This document shows, one piece after another, positions 45,147-54,392 of a stretch of DNA of 64,000 nt. Position 1 is the stretch's first letter. Each line of letters opens with the position of its first letter. Source of the DNA: Streptomyces marispadix (GTDB lineage Bacteria; Actinomycetota; Actinomycetes; Streptomycetales; Streptomycetaceae); contig NZ_JAKWJU010000002.1 in assembly GCF_022524345.1 (NCBI RefSeq), positions 1,798,001 to 1,862,000 of the forward strand. Direction: 5' to 3'. The notes beneath the pieces were generated by a model. That model was not told the DNA's origin, searched no databases, and worked only from the letters and a program-made list of their open reading frames with translations. The position numbers and the translations under genes are program-made.

Positions 45147-47329
45147 GCCCGGTCACCTCCGGCGAACAGCTCCGGGGACTTCTCCGCGTAGAGATCCGTG
45201 TACACAGCGCCGGTGCCCAGGAGTTGGGCGTGGCTGCCCTGCTCGACGACGCGCCCGTTGTCCAGCACGTAGATGTGGTCCGCGGATTTGATGGTCGCCA
45301 GGCGGTGGGCGATGATCACCTGCGTCGAGCCGATGTGCTCGATGATCTCGCCGACGCGCCGCTCGTTGACGGTGTCGAGTGCGGACGTCGCCTCGTCCAT
45401 CACGAGGATCGGCGGGTTCTGGAGCAGCGCCCTGACGATCGCGAGCCGCTGGCGCTGGCCGCCCGAGAAGTTGGCGCCCATCTCCGAGACCAGGGTCTTC
45501 AGCCCCATGGGCAGGTCTTCGAGGAAGTCGAGGATGCCGACGCCCGCGCAGTACTCGCGTACCACCTCGGGCGGGATGTCCTGGCCCAGCGTCAGGTTCT
45601 CCAGGATGGTGCGGTTGTGCAGATGGATCTCCTGCGGGATGTAGCCGATCTGCCTCCGCAGCGCGTTCCTGTCGTAGTGGCGCTGCTCGACGTCGCCGAA
45701 ACGGATGACGCCGCGGGTCGGTTCGTAGAGGCCGCAGATGATCCTGCCCAGCGTGGACTTGCCCGAGCCTGACGGCCCTACGAGCGCCACCTTCGATCCG
45801 GCGGGGATGTCCAGCGAGACGTTGCGCACGACGAAGTCGCTGTGCTTCGTGTACTGGAAGCTGACGTCCTCCAACTGGATCGCCGTCGACAGCAGATCCG
45901 TGAGGGTGCCGCCCGGGTCCTCCGGCTCGGACTTGACGATGTCGTTCAGCCTGGCCATGTAGCGCCCGGCCTCGGTGAACTCGGTGTACGTCTGGAACAC
46001 CGACGTCGACAGCGAGAAGTACGTCGCGGAGACGGCCTGCACGGCGATCGCCGCGCCCAGCGAGATGTAGCCGTGGCTGACGAAGTAGAGGCTGGTCAGC
46101 AGCAGGGTCATCGGGCCGAACATCTGCGTCGTCGTGGTCACGCCCGAGATGCGGCCCTGCTGCATCCGCATGCGGTCCTTCATCGCCTCCAGCGAGGACG
46201 TGTAGACCTTGCTCCAGGTCTCGACGAACTCGTGCGCGTAGCCGCCCATCTTGATGGTGGGTATCGACACGATCGCGTCGAGCTGGGTGGACTGGCTCTT
46301 GCTCAACTGGCTTATCTCGGCGTCGACATACTCCATCAGCCGTGGACGCGTCTTCATCAGATACGCCGCGTTGAGCACGAAGAGCCCGACGGCGATGAGG
46401 CCGAGGCGCCACTCCACGTAGAAGAGATAGCCCGTGACGCACAGCAGGGTCCCCACGTCGAGGATTCCCTGCGCCACGCGTGAGGAGAGCAGGTCCCGGA
46501 TCATGTTGACGCTGTTGAGCCGGAACAGCAGCTCGCCGGGCTGCCGCACCGTGAAGAACTTGTACGGCAGGAAGAGCAGCTTGGTGAACGTGGTGCTCAT
46601 CAGGTGCTTGCCGAGCAGCGCCACCACGGACGACAGGACCATCACCCTGACGACGTGCAGCGCGAGATAGGTGAGGGCCACGCCGAAGACGGCGGCCAGC
46701 ACCACGAACAGGTCGTCCAGGCCGTGCCATTGCTTCTGCCGGTCGACGGCCCACTCCGTCAGCATGGGGATGCCCAGGATCGCGCCGTAGCCGCTGAAGG
46801 AGAGCAGCCCCACGAGGGCGATCTTCTTGGGTGAACCCTCCGCGAAGAGGGAGACGTTGCGCCACTCCGACAGCGGCTTCCGCTTCGACTTCTCGAAGTC
46901 CGGGCCCACTTCGGCCGATACGACGATGCCGCTGAAGCCCTCGGCGAGTTCGTCGCGGCTGAGCCTGCGCCTGCCGACGGCCGGGTCCATGACCGTCGCC
47001 TTGCGGCCGTCGAACTTCTCCAGGACGACGAAGTGGTAGTCCTCCCAGTAAATGATCACCGGTGAGGTGAACTTCTCCAGCGCCGCGACGTCCTTGGCGC
47101 GGAAGAGCTTCGTCTCCATGCCGCGTGTGCGCAGGAAGCGGGCGAGCTGTCCGGCGCTGAGGCCGTCACGGCCGGCGTCCATGGCCTCGCGTGCGGTGGA
47201 GATGTCCTCGGCGCGGCCGTAGTAGCGCAGCAGCGAGACCGTGCAGCACAGCCCGCACTCGGTCTGGGTCACCTGCGTGACCGTCGGCATGCGCCGCATC
47301 GCCTTGCGTCCCCCGATGGCAAGTCCCAT
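45143..47329 (-). CDS. lanT: LanT: C39-peptidase ABC transporter
   Basis: ATG 47329 lies two bases past the LanM stop; 728 residues. N-terminal C39 peptidase: Cys in TQTECGLCC (C25), the His in WEDYHFVV (about 103) and MDPAVGRRRL. Six membrane helices follow (about 160-430) and then an ABC domain with GPSGSGKST, SGGQRQRLA and LVMDEATSALD. It should cleave leader peptides behind GG or GA and export the mature peptides. The peptide it serves is encoded upstream. Confidence 0.94.
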   Translation of the reverse strand: MGLAIGGRKAMRRMPTVTQVTQTECGLCCTVSLLRYYGRAEDISTAREAMDAGRDGLSAGQLARFLRTRGMETKLFRAKDVAALEKFTSPVIIYWEDYHFVVLEKFDGRKATVMDPAVGRRRLSRDELAEGFSGIVVSAEVGPDFEKSKRKPLSEWRNVSLFAEGSPKKIALVGLLSFSGYGAILGIPMLTEWAVDRQKQWHGLDDLFVVLAAVFGVALTYLALHVVRVMVLSSVVALLGKHLMSTTFTKLLFLPYKFFTVRQPGELLFRLNSVNMIRDLLSSRVAQGILDVGTLLCVTGYLFYVEWRLGLIAVGLFVLNAAYLMKTRPRLMEYVDAEISQLSKSQSTQLDAIVSIPTIKMGGYAHEFVETWSKVYTSSLEAMKDRMRMQQGRISGVTTTTQMFGPMTLLLTSLYFVSHGYISLGAAIAVQAVSATYFSLSTSVFQTYTEFTEAGRYMARLNDIVKSEPEDPGGTLTDLLSTAIQLEDVSFQYTKHSDFVVRNVSLDIPAGSKVALVGPSGSGKSTLGRIICGLYEPTRGVIRFGDVEQRHYDRNALRRQIGYIPQEIHLHNRTILENLTLGQDIPPEVVREYCAGVGILDFLEDLPMGLKTLVSEMGANFSGGQRQRLAIVRALLQNPPILVMDEATSALDTVNERRVGEIIEHIGSTQVIIAHRLATIKSADHIYVLDNGRVVEQGSHAQLLGTGAVYTDLYAEKSPELFAGGDRA

Positions 47330-47331
47330 GG

Positions 47332-50300
47332 CTACCGGCTCTCGTAGGTGAGGGTGACCGGGGAGATGTGGGCGCTGGGGTCGATGCGGTTGACCAGGTG
47401 CAGCACGATGCCCGCGGTGCCGACCATCAGGCTGTTGGTGTGGGCGTAGCGGCTCTGGTTGTCGCTGATCTTCCGCTTGAAGACGTCCGGTTGGAGCCAT
47501 CTGCCCTCGATCTCGGAGACCTCGTCGCGCAGGGACGGGTCGACGTCGCGGGCGAGCTTCGACAGGACGTCGTGGTTGCCGAGGTCGCCGTGGCACCACG
47601 TCATGTTGCGGCCGAAGCCGTGGCGGATGAGGTTGCCGACGGCCACGTCCCTCATGGCCGGTACGACCTCGTCGTCGGAGACGGAGGCGTACTCGGACAG
47701 CGCGAGGGCGATACCGGTCGCTCCATGGCACCAGCCGGTCGAGAACGACCACGGCGTTGCCACGTTCGAGTACCAGTTGCCCTCACTGGTGTCGTAGAAG
47801 CCCTGAAGCCGCTCCACGAGGCTCTCAAGCGCGGACTTCACGGAGTCGCGCTGCGTCTCGGGGACGCGGGGGAAGGCACTGCTCAGGGCGTGGATGAGGC
47901 CGCTGACGCCGTGTGCGAATCCCGACTGTGCCAGTACGGACTCATGGCCGCGTCCGGCGCCGAGCGCGGAGACGAGCATCGCGGTCAGCGACGCGAGGGA
48001 GTCGTCGGCGTGCGGGCCGCCGATCGCGGTCAGGCACGACATCACGCCCGCGACGCCGCCGACGACGTCGACCGGCAGCCGCTCCGGCGGTATGTCACGT
48101 ATCTGGTCGAGCACCAGCGGCACGGCGCCCTGCGCTGCCTCGACCCAGCCGTCGTTCTCCAGCAGGCGGCCCGTCGTCGCCAGGGCGAAGAGGATGCCGG
48201 CCATGCCCGTGAAGCCGCCGAACCCGGCCTGCTGGATGCTGCGTGCCTCATAGCGCCGGCCCGGGCGAGGATCTCCGCCATGGTGGAGAAGATCTGCGTG
48301 GCGGGCTCGCGGTACCGGCGGTCGTCGAGAGCGCGGCCCGCGGCGGCCAGCGCGAGTGCCGGGCCGACTCGTCCCGTGTAGAGGTCGTATCCCAACACCC
48401 CTGGCGGCCAGGGCCTGTTGGCCGACGCCGAGGCGAGGGGGCCGATCCAGGTGCGGGGCAGATGCGCGAACTTGTCCGGGAGCGAGGTGCCGACCAGATT
48501 GCCCGCCAGCTCCGTGACGAGGGCGATCAGCCCGTCGCGCGACTGTGCGTCGGAGCACCGCGACGGGGTGGCCCCGCCACCGCTCGCCGCCCCCTGACCG
48601 CCGGAACTGGTCAGGTGGTTGTCGGGGAAGCGCGAGGAGAAGGCGGAGTAGATCAGCCGGAGCTGCTCGCGCAGTGCGGCCTCCGACATGGCGGAGGTCT
48701 TCGCCAGGGCCCGGTCGATGGGCGTCTCGTCGAAGTCGGCGCCGACGGCGGCACCGTCGCCGTCCCTCAGCGTCACGTCGTTGGCGGCGACGGTGAAGTA
48801 CGGGATGTCGCGCTCGGCGAGCTGACGCACCTCCGAGGCGACGATGTTCCGCGATGAGGTCTTGCTCGCGATCGCGATGCGCTTCAGCAGCGCGAGATAC
48901 GGGGCGAAGTCGTCGAGTGCGCCGGCGGAAGAGGTCATCCGCAGCGTCTGTGCGTAGAGCGCCGTGGGGTTGTGCACGTAGCGCACCCGCACCCCGGATG
49001 CGGCCTTGCGCAGCAGCCGCTCCCACGTCTCGTGCTCGGCCATCACCGCGCGGAAGACCCTGGAGAAACCGGCGGCCATACGGGCGCCGAGCTGGTGGAT
49101 CTCCTCCTCCGACAGCGCGCTGACGACCGTGCGGCGCTCCTGCGCCTCCTGTGCGCGGATCACCAGGCTGACGGTGTCGGTGTAGGGGTTCTCGAAGAGG
49201 ATGGTCTTGAACGGGGACGAGCCACGGCCCTGGTCACCGAGGAAGCCGAGGTCGACATGGCCCGCGTCCTCGCCCTTGCCGACCATGACGAGGGGCAGGA
49301 TGCCCACGCCGTAGACGGACTGCCCGATCGTCTCGTAGGCGTTGCCGGGGGCCTCCGGGGTGGGGCCGGTGTGCACGCGGGCGGGGTGGAGGATCGTCTC
49401 CAGGTCGATGGGTACGGGCCCGCGGCGGGTCGGCAGGATGTTCTCGAAGTGCATGTCGCGGGCGTTCAACAGGTAGAAGACGGCGGCGAGTTCGCCGCTG
49501 GCGTCCATGAACTCCGCCGACATGTTCGAGACTTCCTCGGCCTCGATGTACTCGACGTATCCGTAGTGGTCCCGCTCCAGTACGGCCGCCGCGGCGAGGG
49601 AGGTGCCGACGCGGGCGTTGAATTCGCGGGCGATCGTCTCGTAGGCCGCCTCGCAGGAGACGTCCCGGGGCTTGTAGACCAGCTTCGCGCCGGAGTGGAA
49701 TTCGAGCACGGAGACGCTGCGGCCGTGGTTGTGCGCGTCTCCCTCGGAGAATCCGCACGAGACGATCGTGTCGTCCGTTGCGATGCCGAAGGCACCGGCG
49801 ATGGCCTCGCGGTCGGCGGTGAGGCGGCGGCACAGCTCGTCGATGGCTTCGGTCTCATTGCGGATGAGAATGCGTGTGACGTCCTGGAGCACCGGGAAGG
49901 AAAGGCCGCTCACATCCTCGAAGGACGTGCGTATCGACTGCTCGACGAAGTATTCGTAGCGCTCCTGGGGCGTCTCGCCCCGCAATGCGCCTTTCTCTCG
50001 CGCATGGTTGACGGAGACCACCAGCGGCCTCGTGTACACCTCGCGCAGCCGGCTCTCGGCACGGTCGAGGACCTGCTTCAGCGCGGTGCCCCTGTCATGG
50101 AAGAGACCGGCGAAATCCGCGAGGGGGTCGCCGTCGGCCACCGCGGCGGCGACATGCCTGATGATCCTCTGGAACGGATAGCGCTCGTCCGCGGCAAGCC
50201 ATTCCTCCACGGTGCGGCGCATTCCGGCGCCCGGTACGTGCGAGGGCCGCGCCGATACGACGACTTTCTTCAGGACTCCGGCGACCTGGTCGTCGAACTG

Positions 50301-50372
50301 CGCCAGCGGCGCGATCGTCTCCTCGACTTCGACGCTGTCGAACTCCGGATAGTACTCGGCTGGAGATATCAC
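47332..50372 (-). pseudogene. lanM2: class II lanthipeptide synthetase LanM, frameshifted as sequenced
   Basis: A GTG at 50372 (GGGAG upstream) opens a LanM frame of about 705 residues with LVYKPRDVSCE, YLLNARDMHFENIL and IDLETILHP. Near 48255 the homology changes frame: the first frame reads TMAEILARAG, then the second reads YEARSIQQAGFGGFTGMAG and continues through the cyclase with GWCHGATG and TWCHGDLG to a TAG at 47332. A single missing base (or two extra) in the run GCCGGCGC explains it. Total length about 1010 residues, normal for LanM. Either the gene is broken or the sequence has an error. Confidence 0.85.
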
Positions 50373-50495
50373 GGTGAAGCTGCTCCCACTTTTCGCGCGA
50401 GATGTCGTCTGTCGTAGAAACGGGCCGGAGTCGAGGCCGTGTAATGCGGGCCGCGGAGCGAGGGCCGTGTAGAACGGGCCAGAACGAGGGCCGCA

Positions 50496-50529
50496 GAACG
50501 GAGGCCCGGCTCGGGACGGGCCTCCGTTC
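50496..50529 (-). terminator. strong hairpin between precursor genes and lanM2
   Basis: Arms GAACGGAGGCCCG (50496-50508) and CGGGCCTCCGTTC (50517-50529), 13 bp, 8-base loop. It lies in the 200-base gap between the beta precursor and lanM2. Partial termination here would make far more precursor RNA than enzyme RNA, as in other lantibiotic operons. The rest of the gap has direct repeats with CGAGGGCCG. Confidence 0.6.
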
Positions 50530-50574
50530 CGCTTGAGCACTGCTACATGACCACCGAGAACGGTGAGGTCATGT

Positions 50575-50730
50575 TCAGCACTGGCTGGTGCACTTCGTGG
50601 TGGGGCAGATCGCCGCGGTCGCCAGCGTGACGGTGGCGACGCACCACGGGCCGGTGCCGCCGTAGGTGTCGGCGTCGCTCAGCTCGACGAGCTCGGCCTC
50701 GTCGTATCCACCGAGAATGTCCTCGCTCAT
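50575..50730 (-). CDS. lanA2: lantibiotic beta-type precursor peptide (haloduracin-beta-like)
   Basis: ATG 50730 with GAGGTC upstream; 51 residues. The leader, acidic and ending DADTYGG, gives a double-glycine cleavage site. The 26-residue core starts TGPWC and ends CPTTKCTSQC, the same ten residues as at the end of haloduracin beta. Its Thr and Cys residues fit a T-x3-C ring at the start and two overlapping rings at the end. It pairs with the alpha precursor 37 bases upstream. Confidence 0.92.
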   Translation of the reverse strand: MSEDILGGYDEAELVELSDADTYGGTGPWCVATVTLATAAICPTTKCTSQC

Positions 50731-50767
50731 GATGACCTCTTTCTCTTGTTTTCTTCTGTTGTTTTCG

Positions 50768-50932
50768 TCAGTTGCAGTTGGGCTGGCACTCGACGGTCAG
50801 GGTGCACCAGCCGCCGGTGTTGGTCAGAGCGTCGGAGAGAGAGAAGGTGTTGGTGGTGCAGGCGCCGTAGGCGACACCCTCGAAGTCCTGCTCTGCAATC
50901 TCTTCAACCAGCGAAACGTCGCCCTTGTACAC
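50768..50932 (-). CDS. lanA1: lantibiotic alpha-type precursor peptide (mersacidin/haloduracin-alpha-like)
   Basis: GTG 50932, preceded by GGAG at 8 bases; 54 residues. A leader of about 24 residues (VYKGDVSLVEEIAEQDFEG, then VAYGA) ends in a GA site. The core of about 30 residues contains the lipid II-binding motif CTLTVEC with its key Glu, then QPNCN, close to the CTLTVECMPSCN end of haloduracin alpha. The N-terminal half (CTTNTFSLSDAL) is Thr/Ser-rich and differs from known relatives. It should be modified by a LanM and exported by LanT. Confidence 0.92.
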   Translation of the reverse strand: MYKGDVSLVEEIAEQDFEGVAYGACTTNTFSLSDALTNTGGWCTLTVECQPNCN

Positions 50933-50973
50933 GACTGAACTCCATTCTTCGAGTACGTGATCCGGATTGATTC

Positions 50974-51057
50974 GCCCATACTGAAGGATGGTTCCGACCG
51001 TGTATTTCAGATTTCGTGCGGGCCGTCCCCCAGCGGTGCGAGCAGAACAGTATGGGC
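50974..51057. promoter_or_regulatory. 10-bp inverted repeat GCCCATACTG / CAGTATGGGC
   Basis: Perfect arms at 50974-50983 and 51048-51057; the second overlaps the proposed -10 element, so a DNA-level operator is more likely than an RNA hairpin. Confidence 0.45.
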
Positions 51058-51075
51058 TTCACCGTTCGGTCACAA
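51047..51075 (-). promoter_or_regulatory. predicted lanA promoter
   Basis: On the minus strand TTGTGA (51070-51075) and TACTGT (51047-51052) are 17 bases apart, close to sigma-70-type elements; transcription would start about 110 bases before the alpha precursor. Confidence 0.35.
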
Positions 51076-51081
51076 CGATTC

Positions 51082-51093
51082 ATCACGCGTGAT
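51082..51093. promoter_or_regulatory. palindrome ATCACGCGTGAT next to the promoter
   Basis: Perfect 12-bp palindrome immediately upstream of the proposed -35 element, a position typical of an activator or repressor site. Confidence 0.4.
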
Positions 51094-51148
51094 CCACATC
51101 ACATGACATACGTCAGTTGACACGGCGCGGGCGCCGGGGAGGAAACGG

Positions 51149-51163
51149 AACATTCCGAATGTT
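51149..51163. promoter_or_regulatory. operator-like palindrome AACATTCCGAATGTT
   Basis: 15-bp perfect inverted repeat with single central base; the half-site GAATGTT recurs at 51281-51295. Confidence 0.5.
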
Positions 51164-51280
51164 ACGAGACTCCCGGACCGGGTCCAGTGCGGCGGCAGAT
51201 CACAGGGCTTCACAGGGGGTTCACACCTCGTCTGCCTGCCGCTTTCCTCTGGCATCGTCGCCGAATTCTCAACGGAGCGG

Positions 51281-51295
51281 ATCATTCCGAATGTT
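51281..51295. promoter_or_regulatory. second operator-like site ATCATTCCGAATGTT
   Basis: Shares 14 of 15 bases with the palindrome at 51149-51163, 132 bases away. A 9-bp perfect inverted repeat containing CATTCC lies at 51348-51377. Confidence 0.5.
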
Positions 51296-51347
51296 ATTGA
51301 GGGCACCTCCTGTGCAGGGCGTTCTCCTGCACGACGGAGGTCGCCAA

Positions 51348-51377
51348 ACTCCGGAGTGGAGCATTCCGCTCCGGAGT
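51348..51377. promoter_or_regulatory. 9-bp inverted repeat ACTCCGGAG / CTCCGGAGT
   Basis: Arms 51348-51356 and 51369-51377 enclose GGAGCATTCCGCTCC-like sequence, itself symmetrical; could be a hairpin or third regulator site. Confidence 0.4.
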
Positions 51378-51695
51378 AATGCCAAGAATGACGGGGTACT
51401 TACAGATCCTGCGCACTCATTGCGGCCAGTCCGATCCTTTGCTCCCGTGATGGGCAATGTGCCCCTAATACGCTGGTGCCGCGAAAGCCCCGGAGGCTCG
51501 GCGAGCCCCAACGGACGCCTTGGACGCGGCGGTTCGGTCACGCGCTGAGGGCCAGCGTGACGCGCGGGCCCGCTCACCTGCGGCAGCCCGTGACCGGCGG
51601 CCCCGTGACATGCAGCGGTTCCCGGGGCGTACGCCGTTCAGCGCCGCCCCGGGAACCGCTTCGATCTCATCGGCCTCGCCCTCGCCGGGCAGCGG

Positions 51696-52469
51696 TCACG
51701 CGTCCCTGCGCCGCAGCGCCGCGTACCCCGCGCCGACTGCCAGTACGGCCCAGGCGGCGAGCACCGCCATGCCCGTCCACGGCGTGAGGATCGTGTCGCC
51801 CGCGGGCGGCTCCCTGCGGAGGATGAGCCCCCCGGCCAGGTCGGGCAGGAACTGGGCCGCCTTCTGAACTCCCGGAATGGAGTTGAGGATTGTCGAGATC
51901 ATGAAGAACAGCGGCACCAGGATGCCCATGGTCAGCGCCGAGCTGCGCAGCACGCTGGCGAGTCCCATGGAGAACGCGCAGATCAGCGTCATATAGAGCA
52001 CCCCGCCGGTCATGGCCCGCAGCACTCCCTCGTCGGCGAGGGAGACGCCCGCGTCGCTGCCCATGGTGAGCTGCGTGGCGAGGAAGCTCGCCGTCACGAC
52101 GACGACGGAGAGGATCATCGCCGTGCCGATCCCGGTGACCATCTTCGCCGCGTAGAAGACCCCGCGCCGGGGCACGGCGGTGAGCGAGCTGCGGATCGTG
52201 CCGGTCGTGTACTCGCTGCTCACGCTCAGCACGCCGAAGACGACGAGCGCGATCATGCCGAGCTTCAGGCCGCTGAACCCCGAGGCCACGGGGTCGAAGC
52301 GGGCCTGCGCCGACGCGCTCATGTCCGCGTACACGCCCTTCATGACGTACCCGAAGAGGAGCGCGACGGCCACGCTGACGACGGAGTAGCAGGCGAGGCT
52401 CCACACCGTGGAGCGCAGTGTGCGGATCTTGGTCCACTCGAAGGCCACCGCTGCTGTCGTGTCGGCCAT
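51696..52469 (-). CDS. ABC-2 exporter permease, immunity candidate
   Basis: 257 residues with six membrane helices: WSLACYSVVSVAVALLFGYV at the start, LGMIALVVFGVLSVSSEYTTGTIRSSL (the ABC-2 TGTIRS motif), then four more ending VLAAWAVLAVGAGYAAL. It follows the ATPase gene by two bases. The pair lies directly upstream of the lantibiotic genes on the same strand and could pump the peptides out, but generic Streptomyces exporters look alike. Confidence 0.85.
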   Translation of the reverse strand: MADTTAAVAFEWTKIRTLRSTVWSLACYSVVSVAVALLFGYVMKGVYADMSASAQARFDPVASGFSGLKLGMIALVVFGVLSVSSEYTTGTIRSSLTAVPRRGVFYAAKMVTGIGTAMILSVVVVTASFLATQLTMGSDAGVSLADEGVLRAMTGGVLYMTLICAFSMGLASVLRSSALTMGILVPLFFMISTILNSIPGVQKAAQFLPDLAGGLILRREPPAGDTILTPWTGMAVLAAWAVLAVGAGYAALRRRDA

Positions 52470-52471
52470 GG

Positions 52472-53386
52472 TCAGCGCACCTCCTGCGTCGCGCGGTAGT
52501 CCACCGAGTCGGCGGTGAGCTGCATGAACGCCTCTTCGAGCGAGGCCGTGCGGGGGCTGATCTCGTAGACCGTCACCCGGTTCGCGGAGGCCAGCGAGCC
52601 GACCGTCTCCAAGGTGGTGCCGACCGCTTCGAGCACGCCGTCCGGACCGTCGTCGGTGTGGATGCCCTTCGCCGCGAGCACGTCCCGCATCCGCTCCGGT
52701 TCGGGGGTGCGGATCAGGATGTACGAGCGTGAGTTACGGGCGATGAAGTCCTCGACGGAGGTGTCCGCGAGCAGCCGTCCCTGCCCGATCACGATCAAGT
52801 GCTCGGCGGTCAGGGCCATTTCGCTCATCAGATGGCTGGAGACGAAGACCGTGCGGCCCTCGGCCGCGAGCTTCTTCATCAGCCCGCGGATCCACAGGAT
52901 GCCCTCCGGGTCGAGGCCGTTGACCGGCTCGTCGAACAGCAGGACCTCCGGGTCGCCGAGCAGGGCAGCCGCCACGCCGAGGCGCTGCGCCATGCCCAGC
53001 GAGAAGCCGCCCGCCCGCTTCTTCGCGGTGCCGCCGAGGCCGACGGTCTCCAGGACCTCGCGGACGCGGCGGTCCGGGATGCGGTTGCTGCGGGCCAGGC
53101 CCAGCAGGTGGCCGTAGGCGGTGCGTCCGCCGTGCAGCGCCTTGGCCTCCAGCAGTACGCCGACCTTGGTCAGCGGACGGGCCAGTTCCCTGTAGGGCTT
53201 GCCGTCGATCAGTACGCGTCCGGCGGTGGGCCTGTCGAGTCCGACCACGGCACGCATGGTCGTGGACTTGCCGGCTCCGTTCGGCCCGAGGAAGCCGGTC
53301 ACCCGGCCCGGGAGCACCCGGAAGGAGAGCCGGTCGACCGCGAGGGTCTCCCCGTAGCGTTTGGTCAGATTCTGAACCTCGATCAT
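52472..53386 (-). CDS. ABC exporter ATP-binding protein, immunity candidate
   Basis: ATG 53386, 304 residues. Walker A GPNGAGKSTTMRAV, signature FSLGMAQRLGVAAAL (SLGM replaces SGGQ, as in many drug/bacitracin-type exporters), Walker B LLFDEPVNGLDPEG, and HLMSEMALTAEH. The C-terminal 85 residues form the accessory domain typical of lantibiotic-immunity and DrrA-type ATPases. Read with the permease as an immunity/exporter module of unknown cargo. Confidence 0.87.
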   Translation of the reverse strand: MIEVQNLTKRYGETLAVDRLSFRVLPGRVTGFLGPNGAGKSTTMRAVVGLDRPTAGRVLIDGKPYRELARPLTKVGVLLEAKALHGGRTAYGHLLGLARSNRIPDRRVREVLETVGLGGTAKKRAGGFSLGMAQRLGVAAALLGDPEVLLFDEPVNGLDPEGILWIRGLMKKLAAEGRTVFVSSHLMSEMALTAEHLIVIGQGRLLADTSVEDFIARNSRSYILIRTPEPERMRDVLAAKGIHTDDGPDGVLEAVGTTLETVGSLASANRVTVYEISPRTASLEEAFMQLTADSVDYRATQEVR

Positions 53387-53738
53387 TGCCCCGTTCCCCT
53401 GTTCCCCATGGTCGGGCCTGCGACGGCACACACGTGTCCAGGGTCGTCCCCGTGGCGGGCGTCGCGGCGGTGAGAGTCGTCGGCGGCGCAGGAGGTCGCT
53501 CCCTGAAGGTCGCCGCCGGAATGGCGCGGGACATCTTTGCACGGCGGCACGGGCCTCGGGCCGGTTTCGCCGGAGCCTCCGATCTTGCCGAGGGCCCCTT
53601 ACGCACCTGCCGGGCACCCGCACAGCCCCTCCCCTCGTGCCGCGTCCCTGCCGCTGTGTCTTCATGTACGCATGACGTCCGCCGCAGGTCACTGGCCTGG
53701 CGAGCTGCGCGCCGCCGGGCGGGACGGGATGTGTGCCC
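53387..53738. other. 352-bp divergent intergenic region
   Basis: Lies between the minus-strand ATPase and the plus-strand GvpY-like gene. I see no gene or strong repeat; it should contain both promoters. Confidence 0.4.
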
Positions 53739-54386
53739 ATGAGTGAGAGCCCGAAGGCCGCCCTGGCCGCGAGCGTCGCTGCCGGATATCTACTCGGCAG
53801 GCGGCGCAATACCAAGCTCGCAATGACCGTCGCCGTATATCTGGCGAGTAAGAAGCTGCGGGCCAAACCGCAGGATCTGCTCGCCATGGGGGCCGGAAAG
53901 CTCGGGAATTCCCCTCAAGTCTCCCAGCTCGTCGAGCAGTTGCGCTCCGAGGTGCTGAACGTGGGACGCGATGCCCTGAAGGCGCTGGCGGAGCACCGGC
54001 TGGGGAGTTTCGCCGATTCGCTCGCCGACCGGACCAGATCGCTGAACGAGCTGGTGGAGGCGGCGGAGCAGGCCGGCGAGGAGGAGGGGGAGGAGGAACG
54101 CCCCCGCGGAGAAGAAGAGGAAGGGGAAGAGGAGAAAGGCGAGGAAGAAGGCCGCGAAGCCCGCGAGGAAGGAAAAGCAGAAGGCGCCCGCGAACGCGGC
54201 GGAGAACGTCCCGCGAGACCACGCAGACCGAGCCGTGGCGAGGCCCGCGAAACCGCCAGGGAACAGGGTCCGCCAGCGAAGAAGAGTACGCAGAGAACCG
54301 CTGAGAAGTCCGCGCCGCCGAAGAAGCGGTCCGAGAAGAGCGCGGCACGTAAAGCGCCTGCCGAGTCATCCCGTCGCCGGAGGTAG
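53739..54386 (+). CDS. GvpY-like small protein with Glu/Lys-rich tail
   Basis: ATG 53739 (215 aa); GTG 53733 is six bases upstream. The N-terminus (SESPKAALAASVAAGYLLGRRRNTKLAM) with one short hydrophobic helix resembles GvpY of Streptomyces gas-vesicle clusters as I remember it. Residues about 60-110 are helical; the rest is first acidic (EEEGEEE) and then basic (KKSTQRTAEKS), low complexity. No GvpA or other gas-vesicle gene is in the window. Confidence 0.5.
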   Translation: MSESPKAALAASVAAGYLLGRRRNTKLAMTVAVYLASKKLRAKPQDLLAMGAGKLGNSPQVSQLVEQLRSEVLNVGRDALKALAEHRLGSFADSLADRTRSLNELVEAAEQAGEEEGEEERPRGEEEEGEEEKGEEEGREAREEGKAEGARERGGERPARPRRPSRGEARETAREQGPPAKKSTQRTAEKSAPPKKRSEKSAARKAPAESSRRRR

Positions 54387-54392
54387 AGGGCC

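Larger units (their letters stand above)
50933..51695. promoter_or_regulatory. 763-bp lantibiotic promoter and operator region
   Basis: No gene is supported here. It holds several palindromes listed separately and a likely promoter. The end 51380-51695 shows nothing beyond ordinary GC-rich sequence. Confidence 0.55.

Noticed and set aside
50563..50970. Plus-strand frames over the lantibiotic precursors
   Set aside because: Antisense shadows; the minus-strand peptides have ribosome sites and clear lantibiotic cores.
51117..51548. 143-residue plus-strand frame upstream of the precursor genes
   Set aside because: Its repeated FRML words come from the operator palindromes; composition is not coding.
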